Below are positions 34,625 to 47,765 of a DNA stretch of 64,000 nucleotides, piece after piece. The stretch spans positions 27,826,025-27,890,024 of the forward strand of contig NC_060108.1 of the NCBI RefSeq assembly GCF_021155765.1, given 5' to 3'. Positions within the stretch are counted from its first letter, which is position 1. The number at the start of each line of letters is the position of its first letter. The stretch comes from Diprion similis. Lineage: Eukaryota; Arthropoda; Insecta; Hymenoptera; Diprionidae. The position numbers were made by a program, and so were the translations under genes. Under the pieces are notes generated by a model. It was not told where the DNA came from. It did not search any database and saw only the letters and a program-made list of their open reading frames with translations.

Positions 34625-37600
34625 GTAAGGCATGTTATCTTTCATATCGTGGCGTGGTGGTGGTTTGATATTTTCGAAGTGGTGCCATGTTTAGCCTACA
34701 ATATAGAGCATTATCGATTTCTTTGAAATATACAACATATTGGATTGTTCCCTGAAATATGCACTGTATTACTCTGCCCGTGTGGAAAAATGTATGTATG
34801 AAATGAAAAATCTGTTAGATAACCGCGGGAGTTTGTCAGGCAGACGAGCAGATTGATGGACAAATGGACATTTCTCTAGAAACCTGTTTGTCGGGTTTTA
34901 GAGGTTTGAAAGCGTTCATGTTAGGCAAAGCAATTTTCGACCGAAACCAATACTTTTTTCGCATCACCAAAAGTTATGAAAAGTAAAAATTAGGCAATAC
35001 CGGAACGAGTATAACTTGCGTCACGAGCCGAAGACGAGTGTTGCAATTTCGCGAGTCGAACATTGCATATCCGCACACGTAACACCATATACTTTTTGCA
35101 ATACTCGCATGGGCAGTTTGATTTGACAAGTACCTGAGATGCCACTAACATTGCGTAACAATTAAAATTAGGCAACTTACGTCCAATGGCACAGCGTGTG
35201 AAATTGAGTTTTTTGAGAGTACGCGTGTGCCAACGTCATTCTTCCGCACTGCTCAGAAATGGGGAACTTGAAACACGTTCCACAGGCTTCGAAAATCAAC
35301 CTGTCCAAGCGGAATATCTATGTTACCGTAGGCAATATTATTATTTTGAATCATGCACAAAAAGAATTTGTTAATAGATGTTTCAACGGATTCAAAAATT
35401 GAATCCCGCCTTGATGGAAAAAGTAGTGCCGATGGAGGGTGACGTGACAATGGATAACCTTGGGCTGAACGAACAACAGCGAAAAACTCTTGCCGAGGAA
35501 GTGTCAGTTGTATATCATTGCGCGGCTACTCTTCGCCTGGAAGCTAAGCTGAAAGATGCCATCGAAATGAACACGGTACGTATTTTAGGTAAAAACAAAA
35601 ATTAGTACCTACTCGTTATATGAATGGATACTAGGGTTGTTGATTTTAAACTTATATATATATATATATTTTTCTTGTCTCTTACCTGAAAATCCTGTGC
35701 TAAATTGAAAAAAACAAATTCTCGTTGAACGGCAGAGCATAAAATAGTATATTGTGTATCTAGGGCGGAAAGTGAGCGATTGACGCGAGTGCAAGATTTC
35801 GGCTAAGCCGAGGGGACCCGAGGCGAGCCGAGGTATGCAAAGGGTCGCCGAGGCTGAGCTGAAACTTGCACGGGCGTAAATTGCTTTCCGCCCATAGTGC
35901 ACACGATACTTTTTGTCCATAACCTGTACTGAAAGTTTACCTTTGAGTGCATATCGAATAGGCTAATTACAAGATACACGATGATTCTGCGGTGATCGCG
36001 CGGTGCACCACTCAATTTTGCGCCCACTTACGATACTTTATTTGCGCCCGCCAGCATTTTGCGCCCGCTCATTTGTCACCGGGCGGGAAAAGCCCACTTT
36101 GCGCGCACTTTACATGCACGAAAAGGGAAACTTTCGGTGCAGGTTGGACAAAAAAATATTTGGAGGTCTTTACCAATTATTGAAATATTTTTCATTTCTT
36201 ATTATGAGTACACCCTACGGACTTATGTATGTATAGTATAAACAGTTTCTGATACCGGAAAAAGAGTATCACGTCACCTCAATATCCCCATTATATTTTC
36301 AATGCCAATTTTTATGAACAATGATTAATTGAACCACAATACGAAAAAATCCAACTATTCATTTTCTTATATTATTTTATTTTTTTCGTATCGTGGTTCA
36401 ATTGAACATTGTTGATAAAAAACGTTAAATTGAAGGTGAAATGGAAACATCAAGGTGATGTGATACTCCTCTTTCGCTAAAAAAAACTGTTTATACCATT
36501 TATATGTAAGGTGTACACATAAAAATAAATGAAGAATATTTCAATAATTGTTAGCGACCTCTAAATATTTTTTGTAAGTACCGATCTTTCAGAAAAATAT
36601 TTTTTGAAGTATTTTGCAGCAGTCACTCTGATGGCAGATAAAAATAAAATTCAATTTCTGTAGAAAAAACAAGAAATCACGAATATTAATTTATCCCTAT
36701 AACAAAAAAAAATATTTTCTTCCAAATGAAGTACTCCTTATACGATAATTGACTGTAAATATTTTTTCATGCTCTGCACTTCAACGAAATTTTTTTCTAA
36801 ATTTAGCACGGAGTTTTTAGGCGGAAGGCGAGAAAAAAGAGTTTAAAACGAACCACCCTAATGGATACCCAATGTGATCTACATGATTGCAGCTCTGTTT
36901 ATGATCACTGTATGGTAACATCGACGAAACAAAATAAGATTATACGTGACTATGAGACGACAGTGGACTGCCCACTGTGACACGTGACAGACGATTGATT
37001 AGATAAAACAGTGCAAGAGAAATATTAGAAAAGAGATATTTATGGCTGGTATTTTAAGGTGGGTACGAGTAGGGTGCTTGAACTCTGCAGGACAATGAAA
37101 GGGCTGAAATGCATGCTGCACCTTAGTACAGCCTTCTGCCATGTGGACCAGGTCGAACTTGGCGAGAGGGTTTACGAAGCGAACGAGGACCCTCGAGACG
37201 TAATGCGTATGATACAATGGATGGATGAAGATGCCATTAACCTCGTAACACCAAAGTGCGTAATTTAATTGCTGCTCTTTTTCTCAAACCATACGACACC
37301 TACTCTTACGCTCAGACGGCGTTGATGTTGCACATACGCAGCTGAACGTGTCAGAGTGCTTGTACATACGTATCATGGTGCTGGCATCACCTTCGAGCAG
37401 TATTGCTTGGAACGTCTATTTCTCGTAACTTCCACTGGCACGGTGGTAATTGCTGAAACTTTGTAAGCGCAGCGTCTGTGCTAAAAGTATCGCAAGTTCG
37501 ACAAACTTTAACCATGTTGGAAAACTGCACGTTTTCAACGGTCTGTCATTTTTGTATAATGATTTGCATTATTTCCTCCAGCCTTATCTAAAGTATAACT

Positions 37601-40600
37601 ACGGGAGCAAACGCGAAAGCTGATACTAATTTTACGTGAATGTCTATGCAGGTTTCCACATCATGGTACAAGTGCAATATCGGGCCCTGTGCCGGAGGGT
37701 GTAGCCAGACACCAACCCCGTGTAAGGGGCATTCTCCATTAGTTCGGGCACTTTTTTACGGACCCTCTCAGATATCGCTCACAATTGTGCACATTTGAGT
37801 ACTACTTGAAAGTAGTATCCTTGATTTTTTCAGATTTTTAAATCAATCCTTCCAATACAACATTTTTTTTCAATGAAAGTGCTATATATCGCAATCGGGT
37901 AGGTACTAGGTTCTGCGACGCTACAGGTCTGACATTTTTACTTTTGCGAAGGAGAGGCTATTTTGAGTATCGCATTAAACTGACCATTGCATTATCAAAT
38001 TATTAGAAAAATGATTTGGGAAAGGTACACTCACTTACAAGGTGACGCAAAAGATTGTTGTATACAAAGATTTTATACTGTTAGTAATATTTACGAGTAA
38101 AAAATTTCAACGCCATCAAATATTCGAAACTTGCTTTGCTGAATGTCTTGCAGGTTCTTGACATATTTCTGAAATATCACGTATGAAATAAATGGTGGAA
38201 ACGAAAAAGTACAATTTGGTGAAAGAACTTTCTTGTCATTTTCTCTGACTGAAAACAAATTAGGCAATTAGAATAAAAATGTAAGACTTATTACGTTGTA
38301 TGGTTCGTGATCGGTGAAGAATGTATAGTTCTTTATAGGAAGCAAATTTTTGCTAGGCTTCGACCGGATCCAAGGCATATGAATTACTTGACAAAATCTA
38401 TCTCCCAAATGGATAGAAAATCTGAAAAAAATCACAGATACTTGTAAAGTACGGCCACTTACGAATCGTATGGGACGGAGTCTGAAAACACGTAGCTGAA
38501 CTAATGAGAGAGAAGGAGAGAGATGGAGAGAGATTCCAATATTGATATCTCCCAAGAGCCCAAGGCAATAAACAGAATAGTGATTCGTATAGGTGGCAGA
38601 ACCTATAGAGAATGCCCCATAAATTGATTCTCACTTCACAGTTCGAATTTCAAATTGGATAACCCCACATACACACACGTCTCAGACAGCGAGCTGAATG
38701 CAAATACTTTGGATATGACATGCAATTTCTAGTTATCTTACACTGTGCACTTTATGCATTATTCAATATTATTCATACTTGTTTTAAACCAGATTAATCG
38801 AACCACATCCAAACACATACACGTACTCGAAGAGGCTTGCCGAAACACTGGTTTCCGATGAATACGCAACCATGCCTTGCGTGATCGCCAGACCATCGAT
38901 CGGTACGTCAGAAATGATCATACTTGTGTATTCCGAGTTAATGTTAATCACCCACAGAAAGTTTGCATTGGTCGTATACCCTTAGGTGCCTATCCACGGT
39001 ATTTAAAGCAAGCAGAAAGTCACATCGACTTGCTGGAACTCCCGCTTCGCGATTCACTGTTGGATAATGTATAGAGTTTTATACCAAAATGTCTAAGTGA
39101 TACCAGCTATTGTTTGTCAGAAATAGTTTGGCCTAAATAGCAGCTTGTGATTTTCCAGTTGAATATTTTTACTTCTGCAAGCTTCAACGTGTTCAGTAAT
39201 TTTCCTCAGTGCTGCAACGACTGAAGCAAATGCCGTGGTTACACGTAATCTTATGTTCATGTGCAGTCCATTTTTGAAGCCGCGTATGATGCTCGGGGAG
39301 TACGTGCTCTACTGAATTACGAATACCTGATCTTTGTCGAATCACTCGCTTTTCAGGTTTCCGTAATTTGAAAGGAAAATACGGAACCCTTAAGGATCAC
39401 TTTGTTATCCGTCCGTCTGTCAAACACACTCATCAAAACCCATAATGGGGTACTTCCCGTTGACCTAGAATCATGAAATTTGGAGAGAAGCAAAAAGCAA
39501 GAAGGAGAAGCAAGGATAATTAAAATTTCACGGAACCCTCACGGTGCGAGTCGTATTTGCAATGGTCTGGTTTTTTCTCAGAGAATCCTAATGGTGTATG
39601 ATGAGACGGAATAAAATATGAAGAATGAACATTAACAATCGTATTTCAGAATTTCAACCCGGACTTACTTCGATTTTGTCGAAACTCTGTAAGGGGACCT
39701 TCCCAGTTAGAACGCTGTTCGTTCGAAATTTTTTTTCTCACCATAAATTTATTTTACATCATTTGGAATACACGTATATCGTGAAAAGAAACACTAATTT
39801 TTTATTTTTTCTCCTTTCATCCCGCACAGACACGGTTACCTGAAATAGACAGAGATATCATGATCGCAAGATTTGAAAAGGGTCTATTTCAGGTAGCCGT
39901 AACTTGGTCGGATGAAAAAAAAAAAAAAAATTCGTGTGTCTTTAAAGATGTAATTTACGGTATGTGTTGTAAAATAAATTGACTGTGGAAAAAAAATAGG
40001 GAAAAACACCGTCAAACTGGGAAAGCCCCCTTAATATGCCGCGCAATTACATGTAGGTATATATATCGGGAGTTTTCTGTTTTCCCGCTCGCTATTCATC
40101 GCTATCAGATAGGCAACCGAAGTTACATTTTAAATCGGTACCTACTGCGATATCTGAAAAGGCCTGATTGGGTATTTTGTACGAACAGCGGCCATAAGAT
40201 GGTGATGTCGTGTGAGAAATGACAGCACTGAACCAAAATGTAGCTTCGGTTTGCTACCTACTGGACGTGAGTGCCGATCTTCTCATTATCAGAAAACTCC
40301 CGGTATAAACTTCTTATTGCTGTACAAACCGTGCAAACCGTCAGGTGGTACATTATAGGAGTAAGGAAACCCTTGGTAACTCCCCAAATATAAATCTGAA
40401 ATCGGATGCACGTACTCCCCACGCTTAGTTTCAGGCACAATACCGTATAACCCGATTGATCGTGCGAGTGTCAAATATAATCAGATCTCCATATACAGGA
40501 TCACCTGGAGGCAATGGTGACATGGGGCAATTTATGGGGCCTAAAATTTCTCTAGCAAGTAACCCATTCCTTAACGGTCAACATAAAACATAAATAATGG

Positions 40601-43600
40601 TATGAACAGCAGTGTCAGATCTGACTTACATTGATCGAACGCAATACATTTGGTTAGAATATTACCTTACGATAGGTAATCTCAAAAATGTCCAAAAGGT
40701 GTCCTTATTCGTTCACATGATATTCTTCAAAATTTGGCATTATCGGTTTCTCTTCACATGCCCAACTCGTAATTTGGACTCATTGATCTTTTACTTATTT
40801 TCAGTAACTCCAGCATGGAAAGAACCGCTACCTGGGTGGGTGGACAGCCTAAACGGACCCGTGGGGCTCATCGTAGCTGGCGGCAAAGGTGTCCTACGGT
40901 CGATGCACTGCAACGGCAACTATCACGCGGAAGTTGTCCCCGTTGATTTGGCAATAAGTGCCCTCATAAGCATCTCTGTAAAAATCGGCACAGCAAAAGA
41001 AAAGTGAGTTCGATTCTTGATCATTTTTATTGTCCCGTGTTGTGTTGTGATATACGTATAGTCGGAACGTGAGGAATACAGTATAGCATCCTGCAATGGT
41101 TTACTACTCCATTCCGAGAGCCTGTAAAACAAACGCGTATCCAGCCAGAATGTCAGAAGGTGAGTCTCGCATGCCCCAATTGCGGTTGTCTCAGCCAGCC
41201 AAACAACGCTCGTGAACAACAAGCAGTGCCAAAGGAAAACCACCTCGAAAATCACAATTGTCGGGGTATAGAACATCCGCTAGCCATTGTCAGATTTCTC
41301 GAGTGGGAATTCGTGGACCGTGAGAGGTGACGCCCGCTGACGATGGAAAATTTTCATTATCAATACCGGCAATACAATGTTAGTAATCCATGTCTATGTA
41401 ACTGAACAACGAATTTTTAGTTCAGAGATCCGGGAAAGTCCTGGAATTTTTTTTTTGCCTGCTCTCCGTATTCTCCGGCTAGAGCGTTACTTGTATGAAG
41501 CTTTATCAGTATTGCCAGTTTGGGAAGGAAGTTTGAAATTCTCTGAAGGTATAATGAAACAGCTGACATGGCGATAACATGCGGCACGATCGATATGACT
41601 TTAATATTCCCTTACGCATATTGACGCGCACCTCGTGGCTAAATGTGGATAAAGAGTATTTGTAATCTTACGATTTAAACAGGCCGAAGAAAATACCTGT
41701 TTACAACATCACCCAAAGTGGGGTTGCGCCAATCACGTGGAGTGAAGTCCTTGAGAAGGGGAAGAAGATCGCGTATCAGTATCCTTTCGACGGAGCTGTC
41801 TGGTACCCGGACGGTGACATACGGAGCACCAAGTTTGTACACGAACTCATCGTTTTCTTCTTCCATCTGATTCCAGCCTATTTCATCGACTTTCTAATGC
41901 TGATATTCCGACAGAAACGTTTGTAAGTGTGCTACTCGTCTCCGTTATCTCCTAAAATAGCAAGCGCTACTATACCGGCTCATCATCTTTAGATAGACAC
42001 GCTATAAGAAGTCCGCGTGTAAATAATAACACCCCACTTCGACCCATAGCCTGCACTACCGAGTCTCTGCCGTAAGCGTTACGTACCTACACTACCTACC
42101 CTCAGTCTACAGTTTTTGAAATGCACATAAGATAAATGCGCGCAGTTTTGGCTGGTGCAGCTCTATTTTTTTACACGCCGTCGATATTTAATTGACTGAC
42201 ACTACTAGTTTTCAATTTTGCAAATAGAACGGGAAATTTGTAAATAGCAGAAGCACCGAGATCAAACCACATAATTGATAATAAAATTTCTATCTTATTC
42301 CCTAATCGTCTTAGTTATACACAGATATATAATATAAATACACCAAATAACATTTTATCTGTTGGGGTACTCGAAATTTTTGGTGAAATGAGTATCGTTG
42401 CAATAACGGTTGAAGTATTGTTAGAATCACGGGAACACGAGGAAAGAGTAACTATTTAGTGTAACTGCATTCGTAGATACGATCTCCGATTCAGTGTGCG
42501 TAAAACAATCAACTTACTAATTTCGTTAAAAAACGTTATCACACGCCATAAAAATTGTTCTATACAGCTATATTAGCAATATCAACAGTTCGTATAATAA
42601 ATAAAAAGAAATGAATGTTGATCATCCATTATATAAATTGTTGACATTGCTCATGTATATTATAATTTATTCTTGCAATTCAAAAGACAACTACGGAGGT
42701 GAAAAAAATTGAAGATTGATTACTCATTACTTGAGTTGTTAAGTTTGATAGTATGAATGATAATTTAATTTTGGAATTCAAAAGGCAACTATTAATATAG
42801 AAAATGAGTGAATACTGATTGTTTATTATGTGAATTGTTGATGTTGCTAATATAGAATAAATTCAAGATAAATTGTTTGGAGGAGGGGGGGGGGGGGGGG
42901 GGGGCTCTGCCTCTGACGCCTTGACAAGGGGTTGCTCCCCTGGACCCGCTTCCTCCCACCCATCGCAATCCAATACTTTGCAACAATTTGTGTCTACTTA
43001 TTATTTCTGTTATTCTTATTCCATTGCAAAGATGTTTCACGAATTTTACGCACACTAGATCAGAAAAATGGTTGCCGTAACTCACGCGTAGAATTTTAAA
43101 CCCTCGCATGATTGCGAATCACTCGGGACGGCTTCGACGCCCTCACGCACGACGACCGTACTGGAATTTCACACACTTGTTGCGAAAAATACTATTCTGG
43201 TCTATGCAACATGAAATTTGTTTGTTCAGTGAACTACATTTTTTCAGTTCAATAAAATTTAACGTGGATTTATTGTTGGAGTCGAAAGAAATTATCCCAG
43301 TAGTTACAAGAAAATATACTTGTATATACACATATATACTTATGTCGAAGAACGTGGCTCAGGGGCGTCCATAGTTACTCGTGCAGGGGCCTTCTTTACA
43401 CTTAATCCAATCGCTAATAATACTAACACGAATAACATTCTTAATTCACTAACAATCCCTGTATCTCTTATATAGTCTGTTTCTATTCCACTAACAATTA
43501 ACTGTCGCGTACAGGGCGATGCGACAACGAATCCACCCTACCTCTCGAATTCTCTCAGTATTCCCTTACGTTTCTTTACCGATATTCAGCTTGGTTCCAA

Positions 43601-44708
43601 TGCAACTGCCACTCAAAACAGCATCTGCCAGGGCTGCGGCTGTATACCAAAGGCTCTGCCTCTCAGACTTTTCGCCTCTCTCCCCCCTTTACGCCGCTCA
43701 TCAGGCTAAGGGTCTTCGACTAATGTAAATACTAACAAATATGCTTGGACTGAATATAAGCCAAATGTTTTTCAATATTATAAATATCACGGCGCGAGAA
43801 AGCGTGTCCAGAATATCGCGCGCCGACATATATTATACCTATATCATACTGCGAAAACAAGAACATTGATTCGGGAGTGTAAAGGTAATAAGAGAAATTC
43901 TCTTCTTAGTTCTGCGAACGAAAATCTAGTATTCCGCGAAGAAGTGTAGTTTCTGAAATGATCATCGACAATTTTTCAAAAATTATCATAACATTAGCGA
44001 ACAGACAGCCACAGTTCAATACTGCGCGAAGATAAATAGATGTCTCTTTTCTTCTCCGCAGCTTGAAGGTATTTCTTTTCATGGATTCTGCAAAATACTT
44101 TCAACCTTGTCGATAGTCCAGAAACACCGTATATCAGGTAATATGCTCTGGTTAATAATCACGAACCTCCGTCCGCAGCATGGTCCGCATTCAAAGACGG
44201 ATCTCCGATGGCCTCGAGGTTCTCCAGTATTTCACGACAAGAGAATGGATATTTCACAACACCAATCTCTTAATCCTCTGGAACGAGATGAGTCCAAAGG
44301 ACAAGGAGTTATTCCCAATTGATTTTTACAACATCGATCAGATTGTCTACATGACCGATGTGGTCCTGGGTGCGAAACAGTACTGCATGAAAGAGAAACT
44401 TGACACGCTTCCCAGGGCGCGGAGGCATCTTAAAATGTGAGAATCACATAAATACTAGGTTTACTATGAAAATTATTCACCGCTGCGTCGACATCTCGTC
44501 ATTGCATTTAGTCATACAAGATTTCATTAGTCTCTTCATGATTTTCAGGTTGTACGTGATTCATGTCACTGCGGTCTACGCCTTTTACTTCGGAATTATT
44601 TATTACATATGGAAGAACTTAGAGATAGCCAGATTCTGCCTTGACTTCGCTACGGAAGGTTTGAAGAGTGTTCCGATTATCGGAGGATTGATCGAGAGAG
44701 TGCGTTAG
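34427..44708 (+). CDS. FAR: Fatty acyl-CoA reductase (alcohol-forming)
   Basis: Eight exons join into a 519-aa protein: 34427-34624, 35378-35575, 37059-37255, 38793-38902, 40805-41003, 41683-41922, 44179-44436, 44549-44708. Every splice phase matches. The enzyme reduces fatty acyl-CoA to fatty alcohol with NADPH, at the ER or peroxisome membrane, for waxes, cuticular lipids or pheromone precursors. Visible motifs: the Rossmann nucleotide site TGASGLMG (residues 19-26), LLRPKRG, the catalytic region HLSTAFCH (153-160), the active-site YTYSK (207-211), IARPSI, the PGWVDSLNGPVG loop, and a C-terminal FAR_C (sterile) domain with hydrophobic segments in exons 6 and 8. Length fits the family (about 500-530 aa). 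The start MDQPSEIQSFYKGR is typical. An in-frame ATG at 34223 would add 68 poorly family-like residues. Insect genomes carry many FAR paralogues, so the substrate cannot be inferred. Confidence 0.95.
35378..35575 (+). CDS. FAR: FAR exon 2
   Basis: 66 codons, MFQRIQKLNPALMEKVVP to AIEMNT, including VSVVYHCAATLR; acceptor gttaatag, donor ACG|GTACGT, phase 0 on both sides. Confidence 0.93.
35738..35920. mobile_element. Foldback element in FAR intron 2
   Basis: gggcggaaag on the left and ctttccgccc on the right are inverted. Pairing extends outwards (agtatattgtgtatct with the complement of agtgcacacgatact) and inwards through gtgcaag and ggctaagccgag. It is about 180 bp, GC-richer than its surroundings and non-coding. 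Confidence 0.65.
36130..36600. mobile_element. Long foldback element in FAR intron 2
   Basis: Two arms of about 200 bases are inverted copies around a centre near 36360. Matching landmarks are gtataaacagttt / aaactgtttatacc, agagtatcacgtcacct / aggtgatgtgatactcct, ttgaaccacaatacg / cgtatcgtggttcaa, and caattattgaaatattt / aaatatttcaataattg. There is no coding frame. Confidence 0.75.
37059..37255 (+). CDS. FAR: FAR exon 3
   Basis: Begins VGTSRVLELCRTMKGLK after attttaag and carries HLSTAFCHVD; donor AAA|GTGCGT leaves phase 2. Confidence 0.93.
38793..38902 (+). CDS. FAR: FAR exon 4
   Basis: LIEPHPNTYTYSKRLAETLV carries the catalytic Tyr and Lys; ends IARPSI with donor ATCG|GTACGT, phase 1. 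Confidence 0.93.
39693..40030. mobile_element. Foldback element in FAR intron 4, TTAA-type ends
   Basis: The left end ggggaccttcccagtt and right end aactgggaaagccccc are inverted, followed inwards by paired tttattttaca / tgtaaaataaa and by a near-perfect inner stem (acggttacctgaaatagac / gtctatttcaggtagccgt). The flanks are GTAA on the left and TTAA on the right. Confidence 0.7.
40805..41003 (+). CDS. FAR: FAR exon 5
   Basis: TPAWKEPLPGWVDSLNGPVG, then the VVPVDLAISALI segment; acceptor attttcag, donor GAAAA|GTGAGT, phase 2. Confidence 0.93.
41683..41922 (+). CDS. FAR: FAR exon 6
   Basis: PVYNITQSGVAPITWSEVLE at the end of the reductase domain, then VWYPDGDIRSTKFVHELIVF and a hydrophobic segment; donor GTAAGT, phase 2. 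Confidence 0.93.
42610..42880. repeat. Three degenerate tandem units of about 90-95 bp
   Basis: Recurring words are (tgaattgttgatgttgct), gaatt...caaaaggcaact, and tattataatttatt-like strings in FAR intron 6. The units are diverged and AT-rich. Confidence 0.45.
42885..42904. repeat. Poly-G tract (20 G)
   Basis: An uninterrupted run of 20 G, followed by a GC-rich patch (ggctctgcctctgacgcc, cctggacccgcttcc) that differs strongly from the AT-rich intron and may be the end of a transposon. Confidence 0.85.
44179..44436 (+). CDS. FAR: FAR exon 7
   Basis: Start of the C-terminal domain: GLEVLQYFTTREWIFHNTN and LPRARRHLKM; acceptor ccgcag, donor AAAAT|GTGAGA, phase 2. Confidence 0.93.
44549..44708 (+). 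CDS. FAR: FAR exon 8 (terminal)
   Basis: LYVIHVTAVYAFYFGIIYYI is a likely membrane segment; the exon ends with TAG at 44706-44708. Confidence 0.93.
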
Positions 44709-47686
44709 AGAAATTTATATCTATTATATATTATATCACCGTTAACAAAATGCGTTGGCAAACTCCGCCTGCTTACTCAAAGGGTTTGCAACGTATGCTC
44801 AACTCACCGAAACTATAACCGAACCGATTGCTCGGCCACCATTAACTTCTTGATTCGGTACCAAGTTGAGGAATGGCTATAGTTGAACTGGACAGCCGAT
44901 CCACCAGAAAAAGCTGTACTACATTGCCAGGAAAACTTATCTCGCGCGTTACTGCAGAGCTCATGTGACAAACAAATTGTAATAGTTCGTTGAACTTGCA
45001 GTGCCGTGCTCGACTCAAGCCCTCCAACTTGGTTCTAGATGTTAATTCTCTTTATAGTACTACCAATTATTTACAAATTTATAACGTCACTGTTACACAT
45101 CAGTACCTAATATGTACAGCTATGAGGAATGCGATAGGTTAATTGGTCTTTTTCTGTAGTGGTGCAACGAATGTGAAGAAATGCGACAACGAAATCGAAT
45201 ACATTACGGGGCAATCGGATCAGAGTGAAACAAATTTTTTTTTTTCCGTGATTATTATTATTGTTTTTTTTTGTTATTATTGTTATTATTATTATACAAT
45301 TCATTTGACGATCTGAAAAATCGCATTCGAGGAGAAAACAATTATCCATAAAACTGTGTACTTACAATTAGGACTTCGTGTTAATAGGATTATGTTTTCC
45401 CGTAGGGTTTTTTTCTACCGGTATTCTGCAATTTTTACAATACATATCTATAACATATCTTTTTATCTACCCCTCTTACGTCATTAATTACCTATCGTGG
45501 TATATAGCATATCTTTCAAGTGATCTTATTCCACAAGAATGTATTACCGATTGTGAAAATTATAATGTCCGTCTCCCCTATTCCCTATGTTATCCCACAG
45601 GGCCCTACGGAATTGCGGTTACATAAATTAATGCGATGGGCGACGAGAATCGACCTGGACGTAATTTAATTCTGCCGAGGCAGAGAAATCGCATAGGTAT
45701 TGCATAGGGGATGGAAAAGAAAAGAAGCGAATGCGCGGCACGTCGTCAGAAACGAAATTCTTGTGTTTCTCTAAATACTTTAATTACACAAATATTTCCT
45801 ACCCGCAAGTGAATGGATGTGGATGCAAAAAGCGCAGCTTCGTCACAGTGAGGTAGGATGGCGCTGCACACGCCCTCCTTGCGGACACACGTATTGATTC
45901 ACCCCGCACACCCTGGAACGGCCAGGTATCCCTGCGCGAACGTAACCGTGCTCCATTCAAAGCTGGCATATAATAAAACCAGGGAGCTCGGGCGTTTGAC
46001 TATTATATGCCGACTCCCCGGGTATGGAAACTTTTTTTTTCATCCCTCCTGTACCTGACGCAATAAATAAGGACATGCGAGCGAGGTTCAACTCATCCGC
46101 ATGAACTGCCCTAGGAATAGCCGGCGCCGCCGGCGGGGTCAAATATTTGAAAAAATTGATAGACGTAATAGACGTATGCGGTGTTCTTAGTTTTCACATC
46201 GACCGCATTACTCTACAATACAGTCGGATAAAACTGCAACCTATCTTAATAATACTGCATAGCGGTTTGACAGACTTGTTCGATGCAGGTCATTTCTGCA
46301 TGGAATCCCCCTTGAGGACATTTTATATATTTTTCTTGGTTGTTTGCTTGGTTTTCTTGGGCCGTTGCGTGGCGGTACTTGAATACAAAACTGGCCGTCG
46401 TTGAGCAGAGTATCGAACGAATGACCCCTACGACAAGGCTTTTTAAATCTGCGATCGAACAAGGCACACTCTGAGCCACTTCGATGGCAACAACATTAGG
46501 CATTAAGAGCTATCACTAACAATAAACCGAGGACTATGGATCTTTCCTAATTCGGTAGCGCGGAACAGCGTTCCAATTTCACTCAAAAATGACCGTACCC
46601 AGAACTGGTATCTAATTCCAACAAGTGTCCCGATAAGGAAATTAGGTCGATCTTCAGGTAGGTACAGGCAACCGATCTTTGTCGCTTACTTTTACCCATC
46701 GTTGACTCTTGAGTTTTTCCGAACAACAATGCTATCTCTCAGGCCACGCAGGACTGCCGTGCAGTAGTCAAGGCTGTAAATATGACGGAGCTGGATGAGA
46801 AAAAAAATATATATATATATATATAAAAAATAAAAAAAATAAATAAAACAAACACACTACACAGGTGCGTGCCTCCAACCTCCTACAGTGTGACCGCGAT
46901 TCAACGAAAAGCAAAAAGAACTCAAGGAGTGGAGAATCTGCAAGCGCGCGGCAATGGTCACGCGGACGGCGAAATCGCTTATCGCACGGTATCCGCGTAT
47001 GGCGTACATGCTGGCAAGTTGCACGATCAAGTGCACGGTGGTGATACGGCAGGGGTCATGGGGCGCTTGCAAAACATAGGCCAGGTGACACGCGGCGGCG
47101 CGTCGATGGTGCGGGGAAAATTGTTTCCTCAACAGCGAGAACGCGCCTGGCAGTACGTCGCGAAACCCCTGGTTCTTCGGCTCGCAGCACCGTGGGTGAA
47201 AATTGGAAAGGAGGGCGGATCGCCGAGACGTCGGAGACCTACCGGGAGGATAACAGTTCCGCTGCTTAATATCTAAATAAATCTGCCGCACAATCGTTGT
47301 ATCTGCACAAGCAGTGGAAGCTGTTCGCGCCTGTACCGCGATAATATAAACATCGAACAATATCGGTATCGTCGACGAATTCTGGATCAGAGGCGAGTTT
47401 TGCAATCACGGCATACCAATTGGACGTTGAGAAGCCTGCTGATATGCCGGAGCTTGATTCATGAAATTTACTCGGTGTCTTTCGTACGGTAAAATATATA
47501 ATTGTTGAACCGATGCAGCCAGTTGCTAATTAAAAAAGTAATTCGGTAGTGTAACGTCACGTGTCGTGCGAACGTACCAGTTCTGCGTGATGAGCGAGGC
47601 ATTGATAAACTTCTCTGATAATTACAGAGAGATTACAAATCATCGATAAGTAATAACACAGGAATCCAAAGGCAAAACTATCCGCC
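44709..47686. other. Intergenic region between FAR and otoferlin
   Basis: No supported gene. It contains TTATT-rich simple sequence (45238-45295), an AT dinucleotide run (46806-46825) and a GC-richer block at 46860-47275 that is open on both strands. The block may be regulatory or leader sequence of the downstream gene. Confidence 0.5.
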
Positions 47687-47765
47687 ATGTCACTCGCGGT
47701 GAGCGTTAAGAACCTCCAAGCTCTCAAGTTCAAGGGAGAAAAGTTCCTCAGGATCGACTTCAGAG
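47687..47765 (+). CDS. OTOF: Otoferlin exon 1
   Basis: [20 protein letters not shown], then LRIDFRG; the first strands of C2A. Start context gccATGT; donor AGAG|GTATGC, phase 1. Confidence 0.88.

Noticed and set aside
41675..41866. Minus-strand 63-codon frame
   Set aside because: It is antisense to FAR exon 6, whose plus-strand frame is clearly coding.
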